DNA of 64,000 nucleotides from Nocardioides luteus (GCF_000960475.2 NZ_JZDQ02000025.1:32901-96900); one strand, 5' to 3'; positions 39,490 through 48,098 are shown, counted from the first letter of the stretch. Notes: generated by a model from the letters alone, not told the origin. Numbers and translations: made by a program.

Positions 39490-40550
39490 GCGCGCGTCTC
39501 CCCGGAGACTCGCTCGCGCTGGGCCTGGCTCTGGATGTCGTGCTCCTCGTAGGCGGCGACGATCTTGGCGACCAGTCGGTGGCGTACGACGTCGTGGCTG
39601 GTCAGGTTGTTGAAGCTGATGTCCTTGACGTCGTCGAGGATGCCCTCGACGACCCGCAGCCCCGACCTCTGCCCCGAGGGCAGGTCGGTCTGGGTGACGT
39701 CACCGGTGACCACGATCTTGGAGCCGAAGCCGAGCCGGGTCAGGAACATCTTCATCTGCTCGGGCGTGGTGTTCTGCGCCTCGTCGAGGATGATGAAGGA
39801 GTCGTTGAGGCTGCGGCCACGGAGGAAGGCGAGCGGGGCCACCTCGATGGTCCCCGACGCCATCAGCTTGGGGATCATCTCCGGGTCCATCATGTCGTGC
39901 AGCGCGTCGTAGAGCGGGCGCAGGTAGGGGTCGATCTTCTCGGTCAGGGTGCCGGGCAGGAAGCCGAGCTTCTCGCCGGCCTCGACCGCGGGACGGCTCA
40001 GGATGATCCGGTTGACCTGCTTGGACTGCAGCGCCTGGACCGCCTTGGCGACCGCGAGATAGGTCTTGCCGGTGCCTGCCGGGCCGATGCCGAAGGTGAT
40101 CGTGTGCTTGTCGATCGCGTCGACGTAGCGCTTCTGGTTCAGCGTCTTGGGACGGATGCTGCGGCCGCGGTTGGAGAGGATGTTGAGGCTCAGCACGTCG
40201 GCCGGCTTCTCGGTGGTGTCGGCCCGCAGCATGCTGATCACACGCTCGACGGTCTCCCCGCTCACGCCCTGACCGGTGCGGATGATCTGGACCAGCTCCT
40301 CCAGGACCCGCTCGATCATCGCGATCTCGCTCGGGGCGCCGTGGAGGGTGATCCGGTTGCCGCGCACGTGCACGTCGGCGTCGAAGTGGGCCTCGATGAT
40401 CCCGAGGTGCTCATCGGCCGGGCCGAGGACGGTCACCATGTCGACGCTGTTCGGCACGACCACTGTGTGTTTGGTCGAAGCGGAGCCCGAGACCACGTGC
40501 TGGGTCGTAGCGGTGTCGGTAGGGAGCGGACTTGGTTCTCGATCGGTCAT
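39486..40550 (-). CDS. phoH: PhoH-like ATPase
   Basis: PhoH-family P-loop ATPase, 354 residues, associated with RNA metabolism. The N-terminal KH-like portion (about 25-95) precedes the ATPase domain. Walker A is GIGPAGTGKTYLAVA, followed by IILSRPAVEAGEKLGFLPG and Walker B FIILDEAQNTTPEQMKMFLTR, then VVTGDVTQTDLP. The ATG at 40550 is chosen; a further ATG at 40598 would add 16 residues. The ybeY-phoH overlap and the neighbouring rsmE, dnaJ, hrcA genes match actinobacterial order; an AlkZ-like gene and a lipoprotein have been inserted upstream. Confidence 0.93.
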   Translation of the reverse strand: MTDREPSPLPTDTATTQHVVSGSASTKHTVVVPNSVDMVTVLGPADEHLGIIEAHFDADVHVRGNRITLHGAPSEIAMIERVLEELVQIIRTGQGVSGETVERVISMLRADTTEKPADVLSLNILSNRGRSIRPKTLNQKRYVDAIDKHTITFGIGPAGTGKTYLAVAKAVQALQSKQVNRIILSRPAVEAGEKLGFLPGTLTEKIDPYLRPLYDALHDMMDPEMIPKLMASGTIEVAPLAFLRGRSLNDSFIILDEAQNTTPEQMKMFLTRLGFGSKIVVTGDVTQTDLPSGQRSGLRVVEGILDDVKDISFNNLTSHDVVRHRLVAKIVAAYEEHDIQSQAQRERVSGETRA

Positions 40551-40641
40551 GGATGCCCGGGGTGGGCCCTTTCTCGTCGCGGCGCTGGTGATGTCCATGG
40601 TACGCGGGCGCTCCGCCCCGCTCCTACTGGATAGTTGCGGC

Positions 40642-41694
40642 TCAGCTCGCGAGCAGCGATTCGACCCGGGAGGTCTCCTCGGCGAGCTCGTCGCGCTCGT
40701 CAGCGGTGAGGTCGCGGAGCAGCTTGACGACCTCGACCTTGCCGTCGACCGGCTTCCAGAGGCCGACCAGGTGGCCACCGGCGATGATGACCGAGCCGCC
40801 GCCCCCGACGGCCCACTCCTTGCGGGTGCCCTTGGCGGTGATCCGTTCCCGGTTGGCGTGGGAGAGCCAGACGTTGTCGAACTTTCCCAGCAGCCGCACC
40901 GGCGCGTGCTCCTCGCCGGTGGCCAGGGGTGCGTCCGGGACGTCGTAGAGGGTCTTGCCGGCCTCGTCGCGATAGGTCACCAGCCCCTCGATCCGCTTCA
41001 CCACCGGGCCCAGCCGGGTCAACGACGACCAGGCGGTGATGTCGGCGGCGGTCGCCGGCCCGAAGGCGAGCAGGTAGCGGCGTACGATCTCGGGCGCCAG
41101 GTCCGGGACGACGTCGTCGGCGGCCACCGGCGGCACTCCCGTCCAGCGCGGCAGCAGGTCGTAGACGAGCCCGCCCGAGCCCTTCCACAGGCCCCGCGGC
41201 GGCAGCTGGACCAGCGGCAGCTCGTTGCGTGCCCGCAGCCCGAGCGCCTTGGCCGGGATGCCGGGGAAGTGCTCGACCAGGCCTGCCTCCAAGGCGGCGT
41301 TGGGCAGTGCGCCGAGAGCGAGTACGTCCTCGACGGCCGCCGCGAAGCCCTCCAGCTGCGCCGCCGGGCGGACGATCTCGATCCGCTGGGTGTAGAAGTC
41401 GTGGACCGGCTGGGTCCAGGCCCTGATCAGCGCGGCGTCGGCGGCGGTGTGCAGGTGGATCGTGGAGCGCAGCGAGGAGAGCCGGACCAGCGCGCTCGAC
41501 TCCAGCTGGGCGCTCAGCGCGTAGGGGTCGAACGACTCCAGACGCGCGGCCAGCGCGAGGAACGGCGACAGCTGCTCCTGCGCCTGCAGGCCGACCAGGT
41601 GCTCGATCATCTGGGCCGGGGTGATCGAGGTCCGCGACAGCAGGTGCTGGCGGAGCAGGAGGGTCCGGTTGAGCTGCCGTTCGGTGAGGATCAC
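40642..41694 (-). CDS. AlkZ-like DNA glycosylase (HTH_42 winged-helix family)
   Basis: A 350-residue protein of the HTH_42/AlkZ superfamily, which includes DNA glycosylases that unhook interstrand crosslinks and remove bulky alkyl adducts. The catalytic-type Q-phi-Q motif is present as Gln37-Ala38-Gln39 (HLVGLQAQEQ), at the position seen in AlkZ. Winged-helix repeats (LVRLSSLRSTIHLHTAADA, about 67-85, and ADITAWSSLTRLGPV later) complete the fold. It lies between phoH and rsmE, outside the usual order, and may be a recent insertion. Substrate is unknown; many relatives protect antibiotic producers, but no biosynthesis genes are near. Confidence 0.8.
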   Translation of the reverse strand: MILTERQLNRTLLLRQHLLSRTSITPAQMIEHLVGLQAQEQLSPFLALAARLESFDPYALSAQLESSALVRLSSLRSTIHLHTAADAALIRAWTQPVHDFYTQRIEIVRPAAQLEGFAAAVEDVLALGALPNAALEAGLVEHFPGIPAKALGLRARNELPLVQLPPRGLWKGSGGLVYDLLPRWTGVPPVAADDVVPDLAPEIVRRYLLAFGPATAADITAWSSLTRLGPVVKRIEGLVTYRDEAGKTLYDVPDAPLATGEEHAPVRLLGKFDNVWLSHANRERITAKGTRKEWAVGGGGSVIIAGGHLVGLWKPVDGKVEVVKLLRDLTADERDELAEETSRVESLLAS

Positions 41695-41709
41695 GGTAGC
41701 GATGATGTC

Positions 41710-42183
41710 CTACTCGACGCTGATGTGGGCGCCGACCTCCTCGGCAGGCTTCCCCTCGCCGTCGGAGGGGTCGTCGGTGCGGGCGATGAAGAGGTAGGTC
41801 CCGGGATCGAGCTCGGAGACGTCGACCGTCGTCGTCCACGGGTAGAGCTTGTCCATCCAGCCCTCGGCGGTCGCGTGACCCTCGAGGACCGTCTCCCCGT
41901 TGGCGTCGCGGACCTCCCACGGCACGTTGGCCTCGGGAGAGTTGGCCTTGCCGGAGGCCTCGAAGCTGTCCGAAACCGTCGCGCCCTCGGCGGGCGCCGC
42001 CAGGGTGATCAGCTCGGCGGTGCGCGGCGGCGTCGAGGACTGCTCGGACGGCTGCTCGGACGGCTGGGCCGAGGTCGCCGGGTCCTCGGCGACGGCATCC
42101 TCGTCGCCACACCCGGCGGCCAGCACGCCGCAGAGCGCGAGAGCGATGACGAGACCCGCCGGACGAGTACGTGTGCTGCTCAT
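41710..42183 (-). CDS. Lipoprotein with a Gmad2-type immunoglobulin-like domain
   Basis: A 157-residue lipoprotein. The signal ends in the lipobox LAAGC (Cys30). A Ser/Gln/Glu/Pro-rich linker (about 35-60) leads to a single Gmad2 bacterial immunoglobulin-like domain (about 62-157: LITLAAPAEGATVSDSFEAS, PWEVRDANGETVLEGHATAE, TYLFIARTDDPSDGEGKPAE). Such domains are usually extracytoplasmic binding modules with no catalytic role. It is 15 bp upstream of the AlkZ-like gene in the same direction; a shared transcript is possible but no common function is evident. The ATG at 42183 is used. Confidence 0.8.
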   Translation of the reverse strand: MSSTRTRPAGLVIALALCGVLAAGCGDEDAVAEDPATSAQPSEQPSEQSSTPPRTAELITLAAPAEGATVSDSFEASGKANSPEANVPWEVRDANGETVLEGHATAEGWMDKLYPWTTTVDVSELDPGTYLFIARTDDPSDGEGKPAEEVGAHISVE

Positions 42184-42242
42184 GTCTCCATACTCACCCG
42201 CCTCCCCCGAACGGGAAACGCACCACGCCGGGCAGTCGGAGG

Positions 42243-42986
42243 TCAGTCCCAGCGACGCGTGCGGGCCAGCAGCGCGGCGCAGGCGGCGACGCCGGCCGTC
42301 GAGGTGCGCAGGACCTCGCCACCGAGACGGATGGTGGTGGCACCAGCCTTCTCGAAGAGGGCGATCTCGTCGGCGGTCAGGCCGCCCTCGGGGCCGACCA
42401 CGACGAGGATCGTGCCCTCGTCGATGACGGGGACGGCGCCGAGCGGGAGGGTGCCCTCCTCGTGGAGCACGACGGCGACGTCGGCATCCTCGATCATCGC
42501 CACGACGGCGTCGGTGGTGGCCAGTGGCTCGACCTCGGGGTGCCACAGCCGGCGAGACTGCTTGGCGGCCTCACGGGCGGTGGCCCGCCAGCGGGCGAGC
42601 GACTTGACCGCGCGCTCGCCCTTCCAGACGGCGACCGAGCGGGCCGCCGCCCAGGGGACGATCCGGGCGGCGCCGATCTCGGTGAGCATCTCGACGGCGA
42701 GCTCGCCGCGGTCGCCCTTGGGCAGCGCCTGGACGACCGTCAGCGAGGGCTCGGGCGGTGCGTCGCCGAGGATGATCCCGTCGACGCGTACGGTCATCGA
42801 CTTCTTGGTGGTCTGCGTGATCGTGCCGGTGACGCCCTCACCGGCGCCGTCGGTGAGCACGACCTCCTCGCCGACCCGGAGGCGGCGTACGACGACCGCG
42901 TGATGGCCCTCGTCACCGCTCACCTCGATCGCGTCGCCGACACGGGTGCCGGCGAGCGACTCGACGAGGTGGACCGGAAGGGTCAT
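42243..42986 (-). CDS. rsmE: 16S rRNA (uracil-1498-N3)-methyltransferase
   Basis: RsmE, 247 residues, a SPOUT methyltransferase that modifies U1498 of 16S rRNA. The N-terminal PUA-like part (about 1-75: HLVESLAGTRVGDAIEVSGD, VVRRLRVGEEVVLTDGAGE) is followed by the knot domain with VVVGPEGGLTADE and IRLGGEVLRTSTAGVAACA, the SAM-binding loops. The position just before dnaJ is standard. The ATG at 42986 is 17 bp from the dnaJ stop, so it is the third gene of the hrcA-dnaJ-rsmE transcript. Confidence 0.94.
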   Translation of the reverse strand: MTLPVHLVESLAGTRVGDAIEVSGDEGHHAVVVRRLRVGEEVVLTDGAGEGVTGTITQTTKKSMTVRVDGIILGDAPPEPSLTVVQALPKGDRGELAVEMLTEIGAARIVPWAAARSVAVWKGERAVKSLARWRATAREAAKQSRRLWHPEVEPLATTDAVVAMIEDADVAVVLHEEGTLPLGAVPVIDEGTILVVVGPEGGLTADEIALFEKAGATTIRLGGEVLRTSTAGVAACAALLARTRRWD

Positions 42987-43003
42987 GACTCAGTATGCCT
43001 GTC

Positions 43004-44197
43004 TCAGTGCCCGTTGAGGGTGTCCTTGAACCAGGAGAAGACGCCGCCCTTGTGGGCCGCCTTCAGCTGGCCCTGGACGGACTCCTCACCGCGCATCTCG
43101 GCGAGCTGGCGCAGCAGCGCCTCCTGCTCGAGGTCGAGCTTGGTGGGGGTCTCCACGTTGATGGTGACGATCAGGTCGCCGCGACCGCCCCGCAGCCCGG
43201 GCACGCCGCGGCCACGCAGCACGTGGTCGGTGCCGGACTGGGTGCCGGGCTTGAGGTCGATCTGGATCGAGGCGTCCTCGGGGTCGATCTGGTCGGCACC
43301 GTCGCCGGCGAGGTCGGCCTCCAGCGTCGGCAGGTTGAGCGTGGTGCCGAGCGCGGCCGCGGTCATCGGCACCTTCGCGGTGCAGTGCAGGTCGTTGCCG
43401 CGGCGGGTGAAGGTGGGGTGCTTGGCGACGTGGATCTCGACGTAGAGGTCGCCCGCGGGGCCGCCGCCGGGACCGATCTCGCCCTGCTCGGCGAGCTGCA
43501 CCCGGGTGCCGTCGTCGACGCCCGGCGGGATCTTCACGGTCAGCGTGCGGTGGGAGCGCACCCGGCCCTCGCCGCCGCAGTCGCGGCACGGGTCGGGGAT
43601 CACGGTGCCGAAGCCGTTGCAGGCCGAGCACGGGCGCAGCGTGCGGATCTCGCCCAGGAAGGAGCGCTGCACGACCGCGACCTCGCCCTGCCCGTGGCAG
43701 GTCTCGCACGGGATCGGGTGGGAGCCTTCCGCGGCCCCCTCGCCACCACAGGTGTCGCAGACGACCGCGGTGTCGACCTTGAGGTCGCGGGTGACGCCGA
43801 AGGCGGCCTCGGCCAGGTCGATGTCGAGCCGGATGAGGGCGTCCTGCCCGCGGCGTACGCGGGGACGGGGGCCGCGCCCGGCGCCTCCCGTGCCGGCACC
43901 GGCGCCGCCGAAGAAGGCGTCCATGATGTCGGTGAACGAGAAGCCCGCACCCTGCGCGCCGAAGCCGCCGCCGAACGGGTCACCGCCGCGGTCGTAGGCA
44001 GCCCGCTTCTGCGGGTCGCTCAGCACCTCGTACGCGTGGGAGATCTCCTTGAACTTCTCCTGCGACTCGGCGTCGGGGTTGACGTCAGGGTGGTACTGGC
44101 GCGCCAGCTTCCGGTACGCCTTCTTGATGGTTGCGTCGTCGGCGTCCTTGTCGACACCGAGGAGCTCATAGGGGTCCAACGTCGGTCTTCCTGCCAT
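43004..44197 (-). CDS. dnaJ: Chaperone DnaJ (second copy type, hrcA-linked)
   Basis: Type I DnaJ, 397 residues, stimulating the DnaK ATPase. The J domain (about 8-72) carries the HPD at about residues 36-38. A Gly/Phe-rich stretch (about 73-115) includes FGGGFGAQGAGFSFTD. Four zinc repeats follow in canonical form (CDTCGGEG, CETCHGQG, CSACNGFG, CRDCGGEG). The C-terminal substrate-binding part ends with the polar tail WFKDTLNGH. This is the DnaJ2-type that accompanies hrcA in actinobacteria. The ATG at 44197 lies 19 bp after the hrcA stop. Confidence 0.95.
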   Translation of the reverse strand: MAGRPTLDPYELLGVDKDADDATIKKAYRKLARQYHPDVNPDAESQEKFKEISHAYEVLSDPQKRAAYDRGGDPFGGGFGAQGAGFSFTDIMDAFFGGAGAGTGGAGRGPRPRVRRGQDALIRLDIDLAEAAFGVTRDLKVDTAVVCDTCGGEGAAEGSHPIPCETCHGQGEVAVVQRSFLGEIRTLRPCSACNGFGTVIPDPCRDCGGEGRVRSHRTLTVKIPPGVDDGTRVQLAEQGEIGPGGGPAGDLYVEIHVAKHPTFTRRGNDLHCTAKVPMTAAALGTTLNLPTLEADLAGDGADQIDPEDASIQIDLKPGTQSGTDHVLRGRGVPGLRGGRGDLIVTINVETPTKLDLEQEALLRQLAEMRGEESVQGQLKAAHKGGVFSWFKDTLNGH

Positions 44198-44216
44198 CGG
44201 AGTTCGTCGTTCTCTC

Positions 44217-45242
44217 TTACGCCTCGTCGAGGATCCGGGAGAGGTAGCGCGCCACCGCGCGCACCGCCGCCATGGATCCGGGGTAGTCCATCCGGGTCGG
44301 CCCGACCACGCCCAGCGTGGCCAGCGCCTCGTCACCAGGTCCGTAGCCGGTCGCCACCACGCTGGTCTGCGACAGCTCCTGGTAGGGGCCCTCGGCACCG
44401 ATCCGCACCGTGACCAGTCCGCCCGCCGTCGCCTCGCCCATCAGCTTGAGCAGGACGACGTGCTCCTCGAGGGCCTCGAGGAGCGGGCGTACGGCGGTGT
44501 CGAAACTGTCTCCGAAACGGGCCAGGTTGCTGGTCCCGCCGATGGAGATCCGCTCGTCGGAGCGGTGGTCGCTCATCGCCTCGATCAGGGCCTCGGCGAC
44601 GCTGGTCGCGAGGTCGTCCTTCGAGTCGTCGGTCTCGGGGTGGGCGATCGCGCGAAGCGCCTGACAGGCCTCGCCGATGATGACACCGTCGACGGCGGCG
44701 TTGACCTGCTGCCGCAGCCCGGCGAGGGTCTCCTCGGAGACCTCCTCGGTCACCTCGAGCAGCCGCTGCTCGACGCGACCGGTGCTGAGGATGAGCACCA
44801 GGAGGAGCCTGGTCGGGGCCAGGGAGACCAGCTCGACGTGGCGGACCGTCGAGCGGCTCAGCGTCGGGTACTGCACCACCGCGACCTGCCGGGTCAGCTG
44901 GGAGAGCAGCCGGGTCGAGCGGCTGACCACGTCGTCGAGGTCGACCGCGCCGTCGAGGAATCCGGCGATCGCCCGCTTCTCCGCCGCCGTCATCGGCTTG
45001 ACCGTGGTCAGCCGGTCGACGAAGAGTCGGTAGCCCTTGTCGGTGGGCACCCGTCCGGCGCTGGTGTGGGGGGCGGTGATGTAGCCCTCCTCCTCCAGCG
45101 CGGCCATGTCGTTGCGTACCGTCGCAGGCGAGACGCCGAGGCCGTGACGCTCCACGAGCGCCTTGGAACCCACCGGCTCCTCGGTCTTCACGTAGTCCTC
45201 GACGATCGCCCGGAGGACGGAGAGCCTGCGTTCGTTCTGCAT
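44217..45242 (-). CDS. hrcA: Heat-inducible transcription repressor HrcA
   Basis: HrcA, 341 residues, the repressor that binds CIRCE elements and lets go on heat stress when GroEL is occupied. The N-terminal winged helix (about 5-75) reads RLSVLRAIVEDYVKTEEPVG and GVSPATVRNDMAALEEEGYI. The C-terminal part has DLDDVVSRSTRLLSQLTRQV and a GAF-like core. The ATG at 45242 is used (an upstream GTG is less likely). A CIRCE-type repeat lies 25 bp upstream (45267-45293), so it represses its own dnaJ-rsmE operon. Confidence 0.95.
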   Translation of the reverse strand: MQNERRLSVLRAIVEDYVKTEEPVGSKALVERHGLGVSPATVRNDMAALEEEGYITAPHTSAGRVPTDKGYRLFVDRLTTVKPMTAAEKRAIAGFLDGAVDLDDVVSRSTRLLSQLTRQVAVVQYPTLSRSTVRHVELVSLAPTRLLLVLILSTGRVEQRLLEVTEEVSEETLAGLRQQVNAAVDGVIIGEACQALRAIAHPETDDSKDDLATSVAEALIEAMSDHRSDERISIGGTSNLARFGDSFDTAVRPLLEALEEHVVLLKLMGEATAGGLVTVRIGAEGPYQELSQTSVVATGYGPGDEALATLGVVGPTRMDYPGSMAAVRAVARYLSRILDEA

Positions 45243-45266
45243 CTGCGCTCCTATCGCCCTGGCTGC

Positions 45267-45293
45267 CTGGCACTCATTCCGTGCGAGTGCCAA
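45267..45293. promoter_or_regulatory. CIRCE element upstream of hrcA
   Basis: TGGCACTC (45268-45275), nine bases, GAGTGCCA (45285-45292), extended by one more base on each side on the minus strand (TTGGCACTC-N9-GAGTGCCAG). This is the HrcA-binding CIRCE inverted repeat (consensus TTAGCACTC-N9-GAGTGCTAA), with one mismatch at the same place in each arm. It lies 25 bp before hrcA. Confidence 0.93.
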
Positions 45294-45379
45294 TCCTACC
45301 GGTTTGCGTCACAGGAACCAGTTTCCGGTGGCCGCTCCGTTCTGTGGCACGGATTACTTCTCTCGCCATCGAGATAGGC

Positions 45380-45398
45380 TTAGGTTAGGCTGACCTTA
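45380..45398. promoter_or_regulatory. IdeR/DtxR-type iron box upstream of the DUF2470-like gene
   Basis: TTAGGTTAGGCTGACCTTA (45380-45398) matches the 19-bp IdeR/DtxR consensus TTAGGTTAGSCTAACCTAA at 17 of 19 positions. It is 40 bp from the ATG at 45439 and likely covers a -10 region (TAGGTT or TAGGCT). Iron-bound DtxR-type repressor should shut the gene off when iron is plentiful. Confidence 0.78.
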
Positions 45399-45438
45399 GA
45401 GTCACTGCTTCACCGATTCCGCCCCACTGGAGAGTCCC

Positions 45439-45711
45439 ATGATCGCCGACGATCTGCTGGTCCGCATCGCGACCCACGCCAACGACGAGCACCAGGCCGA
45501 CCTGTGCCGCTCGCTCTCCGCACGGCTCGGGCTCCGGCCGCGTCACATCGTGGGCGTACGCCTCTCCCACCTCACCGAGGAGAGCGTCGACGTCTCCTGG
45601 ATCACCCTCGACGGCGGCCACCATGTGACCTTCCGGTTCCCGGAGACCGCGGCGACGCCGGACGAGGTTCTCGAGCAGCTCGGGCGCGTGCTCACCGGTT
45701 CTCGCTGCTGA
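45439..45711 (+). CDS. DUF2470-like small protein, predicted iron-regulated
   Basis: A 90-residue protein with a short DUF2470-type alpha/beta module: IADDLLVRIATHANDEHQADLC (about 2-23) and SWITLDGGHHVTFRFPETAATPDEVLEQLGRVL (about 53-85). That domain is found as the C-terminal part of HugZ-type heme-binding enzymes. With the iron box upstream, a role in heme or iron handling is likely (inference). The His-rich pieces (ATHANDEH, GGHH) are possible ligands. The start has a GGAGAG site at 45429-45434. It is divergent from hrcA and followed by an unrelated DUF3097 gene after 19 bp. Confidence 0.7.
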   Translation: MIADDLLVRIATHANDEHQADLCRSLSARLGLRPRHIVGVRLSHLTEESVDVSWITLDGGHHVTFRFPETAATPDEVLEQLGRVLTGSRC

Positions 45712-45730
45712 ACCTTGTAGCGTTCTCCGG

Positions 45731-46579
45731 ATGAGCGATCGCTACGGCTCCGACGTCCTGGCCGGCGACTGGAAGAAGCCCAAGCACGGGCGTGCCGTCG
45801 AGACTCCCGCCGAGCTGGGCGCGGTGGTGGAGGAGGTCGAGACCGACTTCGTCGGCGAGATCGTGCGGATCGACCGCGACCTGCACACGCTGACCCTGGA
45901 GGACCGGCACGGCAAGCGGCGTACGTTCCCGCTCGGGCCGGGCTTCTGGCTCGAGGGCAAGCCGGTCATCCTCACTCCCCCGGTGACCCGCGCGGCTCCT
46001 GCTGCGCCGACCCGGACGGCCTCCGGCTCGGTGGCCGTATCCGACGTCAAGGCACGGGTGGCGCGGGAGTCGCGGATCTTCGTCGAGGGGCGTCACGACG
46101 CCGAGCTGGTCGAGAAGATCTGGGGCGACGACCTGCGGATCGAAGGCGTGGTCGTCGAATACCTGGGCGGTGTCGACGACCTCGCCGACCACCTGGTCTC
46201 CTTCCGGCCCAGCCGCGAGCGGCGGGTCGGGGTGCTCGTCGACCACCTGGTCAAGGGGTCGAAGGAGGCCCGGATCGCGGAGTCGATCCGGCGCTCCGCG
46301 GTCGGCCAGCACGTGCTGATCGTCGGCCACCCGTTCATCGACGTGTGGCAGGCGGTCAAGCCGGCCCGGCTCGGGTTGGAATCGTGGCCTTCCGTGCCAC
46401 GCTCGGTGGAGTGGAAGAAGGGCATCTGCCAGCACCTCGGCTGGCCCCATCGCGACCAGGCCGACATCGCCCGCGCCTGGAAGACGATCCTGGGACGGGT
46501 CAACTCGTTCGGCGACCTCGAGCCCGCGCTGCTCGGGCGGGTCGAGGAGCTGATCGACTTCGTGACCGAGCCGGTCTGA
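45731..46579 (+). CDS. DUF3097-family protein (TOPRIM-like)
   Basis: A 282-residue actinobacterial conserved protein of the DUF3097 type. The N-terminal part (about 1-75) is a beta-rich module with EIVRIDRDLHTLTLEDRHGKRR. The C-terminal part has a TOPRIM-like core: SRIFVEGRHDAELVEKIWG (about 116-134) with the acidic Glu, then RVGVLVDHLVKGSKE with an acidic/DH pair. This pattern is shared with nucleases and primases, but no activity has been shown for the family (as far as I know). It is on the same strand as the DUF2470-like gene, 19 bp away. Confidence 0.85.
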   Translation: MSDRYGSDVLAGDWKKPKHGRAVETPAELGAVVEEVETDFVGEIVRIDRDLHTLTLEDRHGKRRTFPLGPGFWLEGKPVILTPPVTRAAPAAPTRTASGSVAVSDVKARVARESRIFVEGRHDAELVEKIWGDDLRIEGVVVEYLGGVDDLADHLVSFRPSRERRVGVLVDHLVKGSKEARIAESIRRSAVGQHVLIVGHPFIDVWQAVKPARLGLESWPSVPRSVEWKKGICQHLGWPHRDQADIARAWKTILGRVNSFGDLEPALLGRVEELIDFVTEPV

Positions 46580-46592
46580 GGTCTGTTGTCGG

Positions 46593-46787
46593 TCAGTAGG
46601 ACGCCTTCTTGGGCATGATGATCCACAGCACGATGTAGACGATGAACTGCGGTCCGGGAAGCAGGCAGGACAGGACGAAGGCGAGCCGGATCAGGTTCGA
46701 GTTGATGCCGAACCGCTGGCCGAGACCGCCGCAGACGCCGGCGATCCATTTGTCGTTGCTGGGACGGGAAAGGGTTGTGGTAGCCAT
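46593..46787 (-). CDS. PspC-domain small membrane protein
   Basis: A 64-residue membrane protein. The ATG at 46787 is preferred over an upstream start. A short polar stretch (DKWIAGVCGGLGQRFGIN, about 13-30) is the typical PspC motif with the VCGGLG loop, followed by two hydrophobic parts, LIRLAFVLSCLLPG and FIVYIVLWIIMPKK. Such proteins sense membrane stress or act as small partners of two-component systems; here it stands alone. It is convergent with the DUF3097 gene (13-bp gap). Confidence 0.87.
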   Translation of the reverse strand: MATTTLSRPSNDKWIAGVCGGLGQRFGINSNLIRLAFVLSCLLPGPQFIVYIVLWIIMPKKASY

Positions 46788-46886
46788 GACTCCACTCTCC
46801 CCTGTCGGGCGCTCTTTACCAATCAGGATCACCCCTGATCCTTCGGTCAGGACGAAGGTCCCGGACTCAGGGCTTCTCGGGGATCC

Positions 46887-48098
46887 TCAGGGGAGCAGGT
46901 CTCGGACCACCGCGTCGGCGAGGAGCCTGCCGGTGTCGGTGAGGACGATCGTGTCGCCGTCGACGGTGACCAGGCCCCGGCGTACCTGCTCGGGGAGGGC
47001 GGCGCGGCCGTCGTCGTCGAGGGCGTCCGACGGGAGGCCGTCGGCGAGCCTCAGCTCCAGGAGTACGCGCTCGACCCGGCGGTCCTCGTCGGCGAGGATC
47101 TCGCGCGCGTGGGCGGGGCTCTGGCCGCTGCCGATGCGGTCGGCGTACGCCTTGGGGTGCTTGACGTTCCACCACCGGGTTCCGCCGACGTGGCTGTGGG
47201 CGCCGGGGCCGACACCCCACCAGTCGCCGCCCTGCCAGTAGAGCATGTTGTGGCGGCAGCGCTGGCTCTCGTCGGTGGCCCAGTTGGAGACCTCGTACCA
47301 GGTCAGGCCGTGCTTCTGCAGGGTGGCGTCGGCGAGCTCGTACTTGTCGGCGAGGTCGTCCTCGTCGGGTATCTCGATCTCGCCTCGTCTGACTCTTCGG
47401 GCCAGGGCGGTGCCGTCCTCGACGATGAGGGAGTAGGCCGAGATGTGGTCCGGGTTGCTGGCCAGGGCGGTGTCGAGGCTCGTGCGCCAGTCGTCGATCG
47501 ACTCACCGGGCGTGCCGTAGATGAGGTCGAGGGAGACCTGCTCGAAGCCGGCCTCGCGGGCCCACTCGACGACCTGCGGGACCCGCTCGGGGTCGTGGGT
47601 GCGGTCGAGCGTGTGGAGCACGTGCGGGACCGCGGACTGCATGCCGAAGCTGAGCCGGGTGAAGCCGCCCTCGCGCAGCGCACGCAGGTAGTCGAGGTCG
47701 ACGGAATCGGGGTTGGCCTCGGTCGTCACCTCGACGTCGCCGGCGAGACCGAACTCGTCCTTGATCGACCGGAGGATGCCGGTGAGGTCTTGCGCCGGCA
47801 GGAGCGTCGGGGTGCCGCCGCCGAAGAAGACGGTGTCGACCTGCTTGTCACGCCCACCGAGCACCCGGCGGGCCAGCCTGACCTCGTCGATGACCTGGTC
47901 GGCGTACGTCTGCCGGTTCACGCCTTCGCCGAGCTCGATCGCGGTGTAGGTGTTGAAGTCGCAGTAGCCGCACCGGACCGTGCAGAACGGGACGTGGACG
48001 TAGAAGCCCAGCCCCTTCTCCCCCAGCGTGCTCAGCGAGTCGGCCGGGAGCGACCCGTCGGCGGGGGCGGGGTCGCCGGGAGGCAGAGCGGAAGGCAC
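46887..48098 (-). CDS. hemW: Heme chaperone HemW (radical SAM, formerly HemN-like)
   Basis: HemW, 403 residues, a radical-SAM protein now regarded as a heme-inserting chaperone rather than coproporphyrinogen dehydrogenase. The cluster motif is Cys39-x3-Cys43-x2-Cys46 (PFCTVRCGYCDFNTY). The glycine-rich FFGGGTPTLLP follows, and later SFGMQSAVPHVLHTL and DLIYGTPGES. The C-terminal HemN-type domain (WYEVSNWATDES, NMLYWQGGDWWGVGPGAHS) is present. It starts with GTG at 48098. The gap upstream of the PspC gene (46788-46886) has small hairpins, probably the hemW terminator. Confidence 0.94.
   Translation of the reverse strand: MPSALPPGDPAPADGSLPADSLSTLGEKGLGFYVHVPFCTVRCGYCDFNTYTAIELGEGVNRQTYADQVIDEVRLARRVLGGRDKQVDTVFFGGGTPTLLPAQDLTGILRSIKDEFGLAGDVEVTTEANPDSVDLDYLRALREGGFTRLSFGMQSAVPHVLHTLDRTHDPERVPQVVEWAREAGFEQVSLDLIYGTPGESIDDWRTSLDTALASNPDHISAYSLIVEDGTALARRVRRGEIEIPDEDDLADKYELADATLQKHGLTWYEVSNWATDESQRCRHNMLYWQGGDWWGVGPGAHSHVGGTRWWNVKHPKAYADRIGSGQSPAHAREILADEDRRVERVLLELRLADGLPSDALDDDGRAALPEQVRRGLVTVDGDTIVLTDTGRLLADAVVRDLLP

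Noticed and set aside
40276..42903. 875-codon plus-strand ORF over phoH to rsmE
   Set aside because: An antisense artefact of GC-rich third positions. The minus-strand genes have clear family motifs throughout.
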